A stretch of DNA of 64,000 bases from JAWBMQ01 sp038828875. Its GTDB lineage: Archaea > Nanobdellota > Nanobdellia > Woesearchaeales > JAWBMQ01. Numbering within the stretch: the first letter of the stretch is position 1; each line of letters opens with the position of its first letter. Below are positions 16,816 to 25,944 of the stretch, piece by piece. The notes under the pieces were generated by a model. It made no database searches and was not told the origin of the DNA. It saw nothing but the letters and a program-made list of their open reading frames with translations. Location: contig JAWBMQ010000005.1 of assembly GCA_038828875.1 (NCBI GenBank), positions 1 to 64,000 of the forward strand, in the 5' to 3' direction. The position numbers and the translations under genes are program-made.

Positions 16816-17121
16816 TTCTAGTTCATCATCTTCTTTTATTTTATACTTCTTAAAAATAGATTCAGGAATTTCAACAAGATATCTAGATTTAAAGCTGAAA
16901 AATGAAATAAAAGGATATAGTTTTTTTATTTTAATTACTTTGTATTTTTCATCAAGGACTACTGCATAAATAGGAAAAAATACGAAGAACATGTGAATGC
17001 TAATATAATCAATTTTTTTAAAGTCAAAGAAAACAACCTTTGGTTTTGAGAACATTAAACCTTTTGTCCATTTCCATAAATTATCAGCATACCAATCAAC
17101 TTTAATTTTTACTTTTTTCAT
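16807..17121 (-). CDS. DUF192 family protein
   Basis: Small beta-rich protein of 104 aa matching the DUF192 (COG1430) pattern. WTKGLMFSKPKVVFFDF is the conserved N-terminal turn, followed by IHMFFVFFPIYAVVLDEKYKVI and the closing RYLVEIPESIFKKYKIKEDDEL. Function is unknown for the family. It overlaps the preceding secreted protein gene by 20 nt and is the last of a three-gene membrane/envelope operon. The first few residues are partly shaped by that overlap. Confidence 0.8.
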   Translation of the reverse strand: MKKVKIKVDWYADNLWKWTKGLMFSKPKVVFFDFKKIDYISIHMFFVFFPIYAVVLDEKYKVIKIKKLYPFISFFSFKSRYLVEIPESIFKKYKIKEDDELELS

Positions 17122-17626
17122 CTTTAGAAATCAAAATTATGAAACTAAATGTAGAAATTAAAAAAATCAAATAAACAATAAGCTGAATTAATGGAAATTT
17201 CTCTTTTACTATTTTTGCATCATAAACGTTGTAAAAACAATTTTCTTCAAGGTTATTCTCTTTAGTGTAATATATATTTTTCTTTATCTTATAGTTGCTT
17301 TCAAAGCATATTTTTTTAATTGAATTGTTAGCTAGCCAAAATTGATGAATTTCTGCTTCATCATACCAAGTTCTCTTTATCCAATTTAATTCACATTTTA
17401 TTTGTTTTTCAAAGAATTCGCATTTTTTGTTTTCTAAACCAAATACTTGCGAAGGAACTTTATCAAATTCATAGATCAATTCCTTATCAACTATTATTTT
17501 TACTTCAATCTCTTCTAGCTTGCTTTCTAAAATTGGTTTCATTGGTTCTTCTGCAAAATTAGCAAAAAAACTCAAAATTACCAAAAGCATTACAGCATAA
17601 ATTATTTTTTTCTTTACCATTTTCAT
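17102..17626 (-). CDS. Secreted or membrane-anchored protein of unknown function
   Basis: Protein of 174 aa with an N-terminal signal helix (about residues 4-22). A probably outside beta-rich domain contains four or five cysteines (KKCEFFEKQIKCEL, KKICFES, ENCFYNVYDA), and a C-terminal membrane helix (about 145-165) ends in a charged tail. No family is recognised. It overlaps the upstream SpoIIM-like gene by 4 nt and the downstream DUF192 gene by 20 nt, so the three are one transcript. Confidence 0.6.
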   Translation of the reverse strand: MKMVKKKIIYAVMLLVILSFFANFAEEPMKPILESKLEEIEVKIIVDKELIYEFDKVPSQVFGLENKKCEFFEKQIKCELNWIKRTWYDEAEIHQFWLANNSIKKICFESNYKIKKNIYYTKENNLEENCFYNVYDAKIVKEKFPLIQLIVYLIFLISTFSFIILISKDEKSKN

Positions 17627-18183
17627 AGTCTCAAAATAAAGTTTAAAATTATTAAAAATAATAGCATAATACTAGGCAAAATTAACAATTTAAGTTCAAT
17701 TTTTGATTCTTTTTTCAAAAACAAAAATATTAGCCATTTTCCTAATTTTACTGCAAAGTGTGAAATTAAAATAAAATATTTCAAAAAAATGATGTTGATT
17801 AGAAGATAAATTAATCCTGTAGTTAAGTTACTTCTTGCTAAAGTTATTGCTAAAAAAGATCCATTAGCAATACCTACAAAAGCCATGAAAATGAATAAAG
17901 GAAAAGCAAACAAAGTTCCAAGTAAAAGAACCATCAAATAATTGATAAGATATCCTCTTATAATTTCATAATTCATAGCACTTTTTTCCAAAGAATAGGG
18001 CACAGTTAATTCACTTCTGAACAAAGCATCGTTGTTCAAATCAAAAAAAACAACAGTATAGCCAAACAAAAATGCGATCATAAAAACGATAGAAACTATT
18101 TTAAAATCATTATCATTAAGGTATTTTTCTTTTATTGCTTTAAAGTATTTTTTGAAAAGATTTTCTTCATGATGTTTTTTCAT
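17623..18183 (-). CDS. SpoIIM/DUF95-like membrane protein
   Basis: Protein of 186 aa with a charged N-terminus and four or five membrane helices. The segment FIFMAFVGIANGSFLAITLA resembles the Gly/Asn-containing helix of stage II sporulation protein M relatives, a family common in archaea with no known role. The resemblance is moderate. It is first in an operon with a secreted protein and DUF192, and divergent from the methyltransferase at 18271. Confidence 0.6.
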   Translation of the reverse strand: MKKHHEENLFKKYFKAIKEKYLNDNDFKIVSIVFMIAFLFGYTVVFFDLNNDALFRSELTVPYSLEKSAMNYEIIRGYLINYLMVLLLGTLFAFPLFIFMAFVGIANGSFLAITLARSNLTTGLIYLLINIIFLKYFILISHFAVKLGKWLIFLFLKKESKIELKLLILPSIMLLFLIILNFILRL

Positions 18184-18270
18184 AGGTAATAAATAATAAT
18201 TCTTGTTTATATACTTTTCTTTTGTTTTTTCTTACTAAACTTTTAAAAACAACAAAACTTTCTATAGGTT

Positions 18271-19392
18271 ATGGATAAATTAATCAAAGAAATTAGGGAA
18301 TATTTAGAAAAAGGATATGATGTTTCAACAATAAAAAAGAAATTAAAAGTAGATGATGAACTAATTGAAATTGCAAAGGCAAGAATAAATGCTAAAGATA
18401 AAGACTATTCAGTAGAGATTTGGAGCGATCTTTCAGGAGTTAGGTATTCTACTCATGAATTAGTTGCTAAATACAGAGCAGAAAGATTAAAACCTGAAGC
18501 TATAGCAGATGTATCTTGTGGTATTGGGATTCAGTTGATTCATTTTGCAAAGTTTGCAAAAAAAGCGATAGGAGTTGATATTGATTCAAAAAAAATAGAA
18601 TATGCAAAGAAGAATGCAGAATCTTATGGGATAAAGCATATCACATTTATAGTTGGTGACTCTCTTTCAGAAGAAGTAATAAATCAAATTAAAGTAGATA
18701 TTATTTTTTCAGATCCTGCAAGAGATGAATTTGCAAAAGAAAGAAAGTTAGAAGATCTCAAACCAAATCCAATTTTAATTTATGAAAAGTATAAAAAAAT
18801 TACAGATAAGTTTGTTTTTGATTTGCCACCACAAATTCAGCGAGAAAAAATTCCATGGAAAGGAGAGTTTGAATATATAGAATTAAATGGAGAAATAAAT
18901 CGTTTGACTTTTTATTCAGAAAAATTAGCAAAAGCAGAAAGAACTGCAGTAATTCTTCCAGAAAAATTGATAGTAACTAGCAATTTAAAAAAATCACAAA
19001 TCATTGAAACAAAAGAAGTTATGAATTATATTTATGAAGTGCCAGTGAGTGTAGTTTATGCAGATTTGCTTCAAGAATTTTTAGGTTTATTTGACAAAAA
19101 GTTATACTTGTTAAGTTTAGAAAAGAAAAGAACTTTTTTAACCTCTAATGAAGAAGTTATTTCAAATTATTTCAAGAATATTTATGTTTTAAAATATAAG
19201 GCGATTAATGATATTGATTTATTAAACAAATTGCTTAAAGAGAATGATTATGGTAAAGCAATAATAAAATTTAATGTCGATTCTAGTCAATACTGGAAAT
19301 TAAGAAAATCTATTGAATTTGGATTAAAAGGAAATAAAGTAGCATATATTTTGAAGATAAATGATCAATACTTGATTTGTGAAAAAATATAA
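18271..19392 (+). CDS. Class I SAM methyltransferase with THUMP-like C-terminus
   Basis: Protein of 373 aa. Residues 1-40 are helical (IREYLEKGYDVSTIKKKLK). The Rossmann methyltransferase core has IADVSCGIGIQLIHFAK (SAM loop), VGVDIDS-like IGVDIDSKKIEYAKKNA and DIIFSDPARDEF. DPAR in place of the usual NPPY is typical of the archaeal/bacterial THUMP-like methyltransferase family. The last third matches that family's THUMP-like domain. An RNA substrate, probably tRNA, is likely but not proven. It is monocistronic and ends next to the convergent OB-fold gene. Confidence 0.8.
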   Translation: MDKLIKEIREYLEKGYDVSTIKKKLKVDDELIEIAKARINAKDKDYSVEIWSDLSGVRYSTHELVAKYRAERLKPEAIADVSCGIGIQLIHFAKFAKKAIGVDIDSKKIEYAKKNAESYGIKHITFIVGDSLSEEVINQIKVDIIFSDPARDEFAKERKLEDLKPNPILIYEKYKKITDKFVFDLPPQIQREKIPWKGEFEYIELNGEINRLTFYSEKLAKAERTAVILPEKLIVTSNLKKSQIIETKEVMNYIYEVPVSVVYADLLQEFLGLFDKKLYLLSLEKKRTFLTSNEEVISNYFKNIYVLKYKAINDIDLLNKLLKENDYGKAIIKFNVDSSQYWKLRKSIEFGLKGNKVAYILKINDQYLICEKI

Positions 19393-20115
19393 TTAGTCTA
19401 AGATTTTATATTTTTGTGGTTTAAATTCATATATGTCTCCAGATTCTAATAATTTGTAAAGTAATGCATCTAAATCATCGTCATTGTAGTTTTTTCTTAT
19501 GCTTTCATAATCCGCTCCAGAGCCATTGTCTAATTTTCTTATTAATTCTAGAAGAATATTTTTTTTATCAAGATTTTCTTCAATTTTTTTAGTTTTTTCT
19601 TTTAGAGTTTGTGAAGGAATTATTTCAACATCAATTTCTTCAATTTCAGGTGTTTTATTTTCTACTTTTTTTGTTTCATTTTCAATAATAGCTTTGTTTT
19701 CTTGAAATTCAGGTTTTGTTGAAGATGGTTTTATTTTAAGCATTTCATAAAATTCAAACCATTTTTCATCTTCTATCTTTTGTATAGTTTCTCCACTAAG
19801 ATAGATTTTTCCAAATTCTCTAGCCTTTCCAATACAAACAACTAAATCGCCAATATCTATATCTTTTAAAGCATCTGAATTATCAAAAAATCTGATTTCT
19901 ATGTTGCCTGTGCCGTCGTCAATCATTAAAGATATGTAGTTAGTTTCAAATTTATTAATTATAACTCCATAAACAAGAATTCTTTGGATTTTTTTTCCAT
20001 TGTATTCCAAGTAAGTAGGTTCATTTTCATTACTTTTCAATTCTCCTTGAAAAATTTCTTTAATCTTAAGAATTTCTAAATTTTGCTGGATCATTTTAGA
20101 ATTGAAAAACAACAT
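19393..20115 (-). CDS. OB-fold RPA-associated single-strand DNA-binding protein
   Basis: Protein of 240 aa. Residues 30-120 form an OB fold (RILVYGVIINKFETNYISLMIDDGTGNIEIRFF, GDLVVCIGKAREFGKIYLSGE). A charged linker follows, and the C-terminus is a winged helix (ADYESIRKNYNDDDLDALLYKLLESGDIYE). This is the RPA32-like layout of archaeal RPA-associated proteins (COG3390), which help the single-strand binding complex in replication and repair. The first ATG lies near a TATA-like sequence; Met8 is an alternative start. Confidence 0.8.
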   Translation of the reverse strand: MLFFNSKMIQQNLEILKIKEIFQGELKSNENEPTYLEYNGKKIQRILVYGVIINKFETNYISLMIDDGTGNIEIRFFDNSDALKDIDIGDLVVCIGKAREFGKIYLSGETIQKIEDEKWFEFYEMLKIKPSSTKPEFQENKAIIENETKKVENKTPEIEEIDVEIIPSQTLKEKTKKIEENLDKKNILLELIRKLDNGSGADYESIRKNYNDDDLDALLYKLLESGDIYEFKPQKYKILD

Positions 20116-20174
20116 AATTTAAATATTTTGTTTAGCTAAAAGTAGAAAAATATAAAAAAATATTATTATAAATT

Positions 20175-20804
20175 TTATAAAGAAAAGAGACTTTTATATT
20201 CTTTATTTACTTCATATATTCTTTTTGCAATTTCATTACTTTCATTTAAATCGTTAGTTAAAGAATATTCAATAATATTGTTCTGAATTTTATCTAAATA
20301 TTCAACTATTTTATTTTCACCGATGTTTGTACCCTTTGCTATTTTTTTCAATGCAATTCCTTTTCCGATAGCTCTACCAATTAATCCACCAGCGACAATA
20401 GTTATTCCCGTTAAAATAACATCTCCAACAGTTCTATTATCATAAGGTAGTCTCAATAATAATCCAGTAACAGCTCCTAAAAACCCAAAACCACGTATTA
20501 ATCTAATTGAATTATCTTTTGCTCCAGATTTATTAAAATTCTTTAATATGTATTCGCCCATCGAATGATAGGTATCTATTAAAGATTCTAAAGAGTTTTT
20601 TGCAATTAATGCAGGTTCACTCATTTCAGAATTTTTTGATATAATTTCTTCTAGTTTTGATTCAACATATTTGTCTCCAATTTGTTTGACAATAGAATCA
20701 TTTATTACATTCTCTTCAAAAATTTTAAATTTCTTACCTATCTCAAATGCATAAGTTACATATAAATATGCTTTTGTTTTATCGATATTTTCAACGGTGT
20801 TCAT
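20175..20804 (-). CDS. Unknown protein with central glycine-rich membrane hairpin
   Basis: Protein of 209 aa. Helical N-terminal half (1-100), then two hydrophobic glycine-rich segments (RGFGFLGAVTGLLLRL and VILTGITIVAGGLIGRAIGKG) forming a probable membrane hairpin, then a helical C-terminal part. No family is recognised. The neighbouring gene at 20963 has the same size and layout and a similar first segment (MNTVENIDK versus MNTMEIENK), so the two look like diverged paralogues. Confidence 0.6.
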   Translation of the reverse strand: MNTVENIDKTKAYLYVTYAFEIGKKFKIFEENVINDSIVKQIGDKYVESKLEEIISKNSEMSEPALIAKNSLESLIDTYHSMGEYILKNFNKSGAKDNSIRLIRGFGFLGAVTGLLLRLPYDNRTVGDVILTGITIVAGGLIGRAIGKGIALKKIAKGTNIGENKIVEYLDKIQNNIIEYSLTNDLNESNEIAKRIYEVNKEYKSLFSL

Positions 20805-20962
20805 GGTTTTTATAGTAATAGATAAAAAAATATAAAAATTTTGTTTGATATTTTTTGTTTTATTTTAAAAGTTACAAAAAACTGATAAATTTAAAAAGAG
20901 AAAAATTATGAAATTAAATTAAGCATAAGAATTTGGTTTAAGAAAATAAATAAAAATTAAAT

Positions 20963-21598
20963 TTATTCTTTTTTCTTTTTTCTGCTAAAGATGAAATCAT
21001 CGTAAACATTTCTTACCTTTCTTTCAATTTCTTCAATTTCCTGATTACTTTTTATTTGATATTGTTTCATTATATTTTCAATTTCATCTACTGTTTTTTC
21101 TGCTTTTTGAAGGTGTTTTTTTGTTTTATTATTTGCTAATTTAATTCCTATTGCTATTCCAATTGCTCCACAAACTAACCACGGACCAATCATATATGGA
21201 AATCCCAATAATCCTAATGCTCTTCCTGAGTAATTGTAGGTATCCTTAGGAAGATTGGGTAATGCTAGATACAATCCCCAAGGAATACTAGCAAATCCAC
21301 CAAGAAGAAATCCAGCACCTCCATATTCTTTTCTTATTTTTGATTCATTATAATTAAGAAGATTTTCTAAATTATTCAAAGAATCTAATGTTCTTTCAAC
21401 GTCTAGAATATTTTTTCTATAGTTTGTGTTTTCAGAATTAACAAATTTTTCTTTTAAATAATTTACTATATTTTTTTGTTCGATACTTTCATCTATATTA
21501 AAATATTTTTTTATTTTCAGAACATATTCTTCTTTTAAACTTTTATATTTATCTAAAATATTTTCAAGGGTTTTGTTTTCAATTTCCATGGTGTTCAT
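20963..21598 (-). CDS. Unknown protein with central glycine-rich membrane hairpin (paralogue of neighbour)
   Basis: Protein of 211 aa if started at the ATG at 21598 (MNTMEIENK). A longer frame exists but runs back into the tRNA-Ser gene and is rejected. It has a helical coiled N-terminus (LKEEYVLKIKKYFNI...), a glycine- and proline-containing hydrophobic middle (GGAGFLLGGFASIPWGLYLA; LVCGAIGIAIGIKLANN) and a helical C-terminus ending in lysines. Its layout parallels the gene at 20175. Function unknown; membrane association is likely. Confidence 0.6.
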   Translation of the reverse strand: MNTMEIENKTLENILDKYKSLKEEYVLKIKKYFNIDESIEQKNIVNYLKEKFVNSENTNYRKNILDVERTLDSLNNLENLLNYNESKIRKEYGGAGFLLGGFASIPWGLYLALPNLPKDTYNYSGRALGLLGFPYMIGPWLVCGAIGIAIGIKLANNKTKKHLQKAEKTVDEIENIMKQYQIKSNQEIEEIERKVRNVYDDFIFSRKKKKE

Positions 21599-21625
21599 CC
21601 TTGTGTTTAATTCTAAAATAAAATG

Positions 21626-21709
21626 CGCTGGGGGAGGGATTTGAACCCTCACGCCCATACGGGCACCTGCTTAGCAGGCAGGCGCACTACCAGGTTATGC
21701 GACCCCAGC
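21626..21709 (-). tRNA. tRNA-Ser(GCT)
   Basis: Class II tRNA. The acceptor GCTGGGG pairs with CCCCAGC, with G as discriminator. The anticodon stem is CCTGC/GCAGG, the loop CTGCTAA carries anticodon GCT, and a long variable arm (TGCCCGTATGGGCG) is present. CCA is not encoded. The D arm is nearly the same as in the tRNA-Ser(TGA) at 32968. Confidence 0.95.
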
Positions 21710-21746
21710 AAATTAAGAATGAAAAAAATAAATCATTTATAAAATT

Positions 21747-24566
21747 TTATTCTTCAATTATTTTCTTAATTTCTTCTAAATTGTTTAGATCTAACATTCC
21801 TTGTTTAATTAATTTTCCTCCTCCTTTTACTAATTTATTGTGTATCAATTTGTTGTATTTAAATTCATCACCTTTAAAAGCAAAGTATCCTTTCATATTG
21901 TACAAAAGAACGTTCTTATGATTTACTTTTTCCAAAGCTTTAGCTAAGATAGAAACATCAAAATCAAAATAATTTAAACCTGGTTTTGAAAGTAAGATAA
22001 TTTCTTCGAGAATCTCTTTTTCTTTTCTCTCTTTTTCTTTTCTAAATTCTTTCCATAATTCAAAAATATTAATTATTGTTTCTTTCAAAGAACTAGCTTC
22101 TATCTTTTTTCTAATTCCATATTTTTCTTTTATTTCATTCATTTCACTAATAAATCTTGATATTGTTTTTTCTAAAACTTCGAAACCACAACTCAATTCG
22201 TTTGCTCCTTCAATAAGTTCATCATATAAAGAGTATGATTTTTCTAATTTAAAATTATAATTGACATAATCTTTACATAAATTAATTATTCTAGTTGCTA
22301 AATCATAACTTTCATTCAATACTTTTCTTGCAGCATTTCCTGCAACAAATTCAAATCTTATTATTCCATCCTGCGGTTTTTTTACATCCAATATTTTAAA
22401 TTCTTCAATCTCTGAAGTGTAATCTAAGTGGGTTCCTCCACAAGCTTCCACATCTAAAATTGAATTATCTTCCTTCAATATTTTAACAATTCTTAATTCT
22501 TTTCCAGGTACTGCACCTCCTTGATAAATCCTAAAACCATATTTCTCTTCAGCTGAATTTCTTTTTTCAAACGTTTTTTCAACTTTAAGATTTCTTTTAA
22601 TATATTCTCTTACTTTTTCTTCAATTTTACGAATTTCTTCTTTTGTAAGCATCTTGTGATGTGTCAAATCGATCTTGGCTTTATCTACTCCTTTTGCAGC
22701 AGAATGTTGCCAAATATGTTTCCCGTAAATTTCAGTAACAACTCCATTTAAAAGGTGCGTTACTGTGTGATGTTGAGCTAATTGTAATCTTTTTTCAAAA
22801 TCAATAATTCCAATAAATCTTTTATCTTTTAATTCTAGTTTTCCGTCAATAACTAAAACAATTGCTTTATTGTTTTTTAGAACATCAACTACCTTGTACT
22901 CAGTATTATCTACAATTATCTTACCGTTGTCATTTAATTGTCCCCCTGAAGTTGGATAAAAAACGCTTTCTTCAGGAATTGCATATGTTTTTCCATCGTA
23001 AAAATAACTCCATAAAAATGTGCTTTCGAATTTTGAAAGTTTGTAATTATCAAAATACAATGCTTTAGTTTCTAAATCAGGAATTTCAAAAGGAAGATCT
23101 TTTTTAGTTGCAAATTCAGTAGTTTGTTGATTCATTTCTTGTAATTTTTTATAAAAATCTTCAGGAACATCATAACCTTTTTCTTTTAGATGTTGAGGAG
23201 TAATACCATAACTTTGATATAAAGTAATCATCTTATCAACATCTATTTTTTCATTTTCTAATTTTGCAAAAATTTCAGAATGCTTTTTTTTCAATTCTTT
23301 GTATTTTTTAATTTCTTCCTCTACAATATCTTTTACTTCATCTAAATTTTCTCCTAATTCAGGATACTGTGGTTTTAGTTCTTCTGCATGAATTTCAAAT
23401 AACTTCAAAAAATCAAATTCAGGTAAGGTTTCATAAAAAGAATAAGCTCTTCTAAAGATTAATCTTAAATTATAACCTCCACCAACATTACTAGGTAATT
23501 TTCCATCTACTATAGAAAACAATAAACTTCTAGTATGTTCAGCAATACTATAAACTTTTTGACTATATAAAACCTTTTCTTTTAATTCATGAACATTCAT
23601 TTCTAATTTTTTAGCTACAAATTTCCAATTTTCTTCTAAATTTTCAGCTTCGTCAGCATTTAATAAAGGAGCATATCTTAAGAATTCTGCTCTAAATTTA
23701 GAATCAATTTCTTTTCCAACATTCTTTATAATGTAATTTATTGTTTTTGGAAAAGTAGTATCGTAAGCTGTTGATTTTCCTTGACTAAACCAAGCCATTC
23801 TTTCTTGTCCAGCACCCATGTCTAATACTTTAAGTTTTAGTGGTTTAAGTGTATCGTTCCATATTTCATACATTGTGTAAACTTGATTTCCTAATTCTAA
23901 ACCTCTGCTGAAAAACTCTAAACTGGCTCCTCCGTTTCCTCCACCAGCCCAAGCATCTTCATGATATGTTATTTCGTCTTCAGGAATTTTCATTCCTTCA
24001 GTTAACCATTCATGAATATCCTGAAAATATTGTCTTTGATTGAATTTTTCAGGAGGTAAAAAAGCATGTTGTCCAATCATTACAAAGTTAGTAAAATGAG
24101 AACCAGTTAAACCAACATTATCGATATCATTAAATCTTAAACAAGGTTGTGGAACAACTAAAGGATTTGCAGGAGGTTCTATTTCTCCAGAAACTACGTA
24201 AGGTTGAAAATCAGCAATGCTTGCAATAGTAAATTCAAGGGTAGGATTCCATCTTGCAACGACAGGATATCTTTTTATTGCTTTATATCCTCTTTTTTCA
24301 AAAAATTTTCCAAATTCTTGCCAAAGTTCCGTGTAACTCATTTCTTTTTTTGCAGGAGTATTGTTTATAAATTTAAAACCACCAATGCATTTACTATCTC
24401 CACAAACTTCTCTAGATTCATCATTTGTCCAGAAAAATCTTCCGCAAGATTTGCATTGTTTTCTTACAAACTTTATTTCATTTTTCAAAAAATCAATAGG
24501 ATAAAATTTTTCTGGATTTTTACTTGCCTCAAGCCTCATAATTTCCTTTATTTCTTTATCATTCAT
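21747..24566 (-). CDS. alaS: Alanyl-tRNA synthetase, archaeal type
   Basis: Protein of 939 aa. An archaeal N-terminal zinc module (CKSCGRFFWTNDESREVC) precedes the class II catalytic domain (RWNPTLEFTIASI, DNVGLTGSHFTNFVMIGQHAF). A long helical tRNA-binding part and the editing domain follow, the latter with its metal-binding HHTVTH and CGGTH sites. The C-terminal oligomerisation domain comes last. Length fits the family. It starts 75 nt after the e-MtaB gene on the same strand. Three synthetases plus this one cluster in the window, but they are not in one operon. Confidence 0.96.
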   Translation of the reverse strand: MNDKEIKEIMRLEASKNPEKFYPIDFLKNEIKFVRKQCKSCGRFFWTNDESREVCGDSKCIGGFKFINNTPAKKEMSYTELWQEFGKFFEKRGYKAIKRYPVVARWNPTLEFTIASIADFQPYVVSGEIEPPANPLVVPQPCLRFNDIDNVGLTGSHFTNFVMIGQHAFLPPEKFNQRQYFQDIHEWLTEGMKIPEDEITYHEDAWAGGGNGGASLEFFSRGLELGNQVYTMYEIWNDTLKPLKLKVLDMGAGQERMAWFSQGKSTAYDTTFPKTINYIIKNVGKEIDSKFRAEFLRYAPLLNADEAENLEENWKFVAKKLEMNVHELKEKVLYSQKVYSIAEHTRSLLFSIVDGKLPSNVGGGYNLRLIFRRAYSFYETLPEFDFLKLFEIHAEELKPQYPELGENLDEVKDIVEEEIKKYKELKKKHSEIFAKLENEKIDVDKMITLYQSYGITPQHLKEKGYDVPEDFYKKLQEMNQQTTEFATKKDLPFEIPDLETKALYFDNYKLSKFESTFLWSYFYDGKTYAIPEESVFYPTSGGQLNDNGKIIVDNTEYKVVDVLKNNKAIVLVIDGKLELKDKRFIGIIDFEKRLQLAQHHTVTHLLNGVVTEIYGKHIWQHSAAKGVDKAKIDLTHHKMLTKEEIRKIEEKVREYIKRNLKVEKTFEKRNSAEEKYGFRIYQGGAVPGKELRIVKILKEDNSILDVEACGGTHLDYTSEIEEFKILDVKKPQDGIIRFEFVAGNAARKVLNESYDLATRIINLCKDYVNYNFKLEKSYSLYDELIEGANELSCGFEVLEKTISRFISEMNEIKEKYGIRKKIEASSLKETIINIFELWKEFRKEKERKEKEILEEIILLSKPGLNYFDFDVSILAKALEKVNHKNVLLYNMKGYFAFKGDEFKYNKLIHNKLVKGGGKLIKQGMLDLNNLEEIKKIIEE

Positions 24567-24641
24567 GGTTTTTTGTAATACTTTTAGCTATTTTATTAAT
24601 TTTTCGATTATTAATTTGCTAAGTTTTCAATTTACAATCTT

Positions 24642-25928
24642 TTATTCGATTTCTCCAACTAAGAAATGTGGCTTAATATCTACAATTTTTGCTTTTACAA
24701 AACTACCTAATTTTAAGTTTTTATTCTTAAAAATTATTGGTTTATAATATTCATTTCTTCCTATAAAGATGTTCTCTTTTTTTTCATCTATCAATACTTC
24801 ACAACTTCTGTTTAACCATATTTTATTTCTTTCTAATTCAATTTTATTCGCAGTTTCTGTAATTATTCTTGACCATTTCTTTATTTCTCTTCCGTGTTTT
24901 TCCTTAAAATTCCATGATTTAGTTTTAGGTCTTTTTCCAAATCTAGAAATGTTAACTACGTCAGGTTTTATTTTTTCTAAAAGTTCTAATGTTTTTTGAA
25001 AATCTTCTTCAGTTTCAGTTGGAAATCCTACAATGATATCTGTAGAAATAGAGAAAAAAGGATCAAAGGATCTTATCTTATCTATCAAATAAACAAATTC
25101 TTCAGAAGAATAAAATCTATTCATATCTTTTAAAATTTTATTACTTCCACTTTGTACAGGAATATGTAAAAATTTGAAGAAGTTTTTACCTAAATTAGAT
25201 ATTAAATCATCAACGAAAAGTTTCAGATGATTTGGATTCCCCATTCCAATTCTTGTTTTAAATTTAAAATCAGAAAGTTCAGAATTTATTTTTCTAACTA
25301 AGTTTACTATATTAGTATTTAGATCAAATCCGTAACAAAAAGAATCTTGACTAGTTAGCCAAATTTCTTTAATATCGTTTTCTAGAGCAAATTTCATTCT
25401 TTTTATAATAGTTTCTATTGGATAGCTTTTAAGATGTCCTCTAGAAACTTTAGTAATGCAGTAGGTGCAATTTCCTAAACAACCTCTGCTAATCGGAACA
25501 ATTTCAATAACTTCGCTATGTAGATTTTTTTCAATTAATTTATTTTCTAAACTTTTATAATTAAATTCTAAAAAGTGATTAATTTTGTTATTTATCACCG
25601 AATCAATTGCTTCATTTATTTTTTCTAAATTTTCAGTTCCTAATAAAACAAAGTTTTCAAAATATTCAGGCATAGCTTGAGCTAAGCAACCAGCAACAAT
25701 AACTTTCTTATTTTTCTCAGTTAACTCTTTTATTATCTTTAACATATGAATTTCTGTAGATCTTTTAACAGCACAGGTGTTAACTATAACAATATCAGAA
25801 TCGTCTACATTGTCAGTAAATGCTAAATCATGCTTTTCATCTATTCTTTTTTCGATTAGATGTTTCATTATTTCAGAATCAACACTATTCAAGCTACATC
25901 CATAAGTTAAGATAGTTATTTTTATCAT
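24642..25928 (-). CDS. tRNA t6A37 methylthiotransferase (e-MtaB/CDKAL1-like)
   Basis: Radical SAM methylthiotransferase of 428 aa. The N-terminal MTTase domain has three cluster cysteines (TYGCSLNSVDS, VNTCAVK, VAGCLAQA). The radical SAM core carries CLGNCTYC with a conserved RGHLKSYP. A TRAM domain closes the protein (RSCEVLIDEKKENIFIGRN...). The archaeal/eukaryotic branch converts t6A37 to ms2t6A37 in tRNAs reading ANN codons. It starts 16 nt after the Kef-type transporter stop, so the two may share a transcript. Confidence 0.92.
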   Translation of the reverse strand: MIKITILTYGCSLNSVDSEIMKHLIEKRIDEKHDLAFTDNVDDSDIVIVNTCAVKRSTEIHMLKIIKELTEKNKKVIVAGCLAQAMPEYFENFVLLGTENLEKINEAIDSVINNKINHFLEFNYKSLENKLIEKNLHSEVIEIVPISRGCLGNCTYCITKVSRGHLKSYPIETIIKRMKFALENDIKEIWLTSQDSFCYGFDLNTNIVNLVRKINSELSDFKFKTRIGMGNPNHLKLFVDDLISNLGKNFFKFLHIPVQSGSNKILKDMNRFYSSEEFVYLIDKIRSFDPFFSISTDIIVGFPTETEEDFQKTLELLEKIKPDVVNISRFGKRPKTKSWNFKEKHGREIKKWSRIITETANKIELERNKIWLNRSCEVLIDEKKENIFIGRNEYYKPIIFKNKNLKLGSFVKAKIVDIKPHFLVGEIE

Positions 25929-25944
25929 TTTTTATTAATTTATT

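Noticed and set aside
21599..21658. N-terminal extension of the 20963 gene
   Set aside because: It runs into the tRNA-Ser(GCT) gene on the same strand. The internal MNTMEIENK start matches the start of its paralogue.
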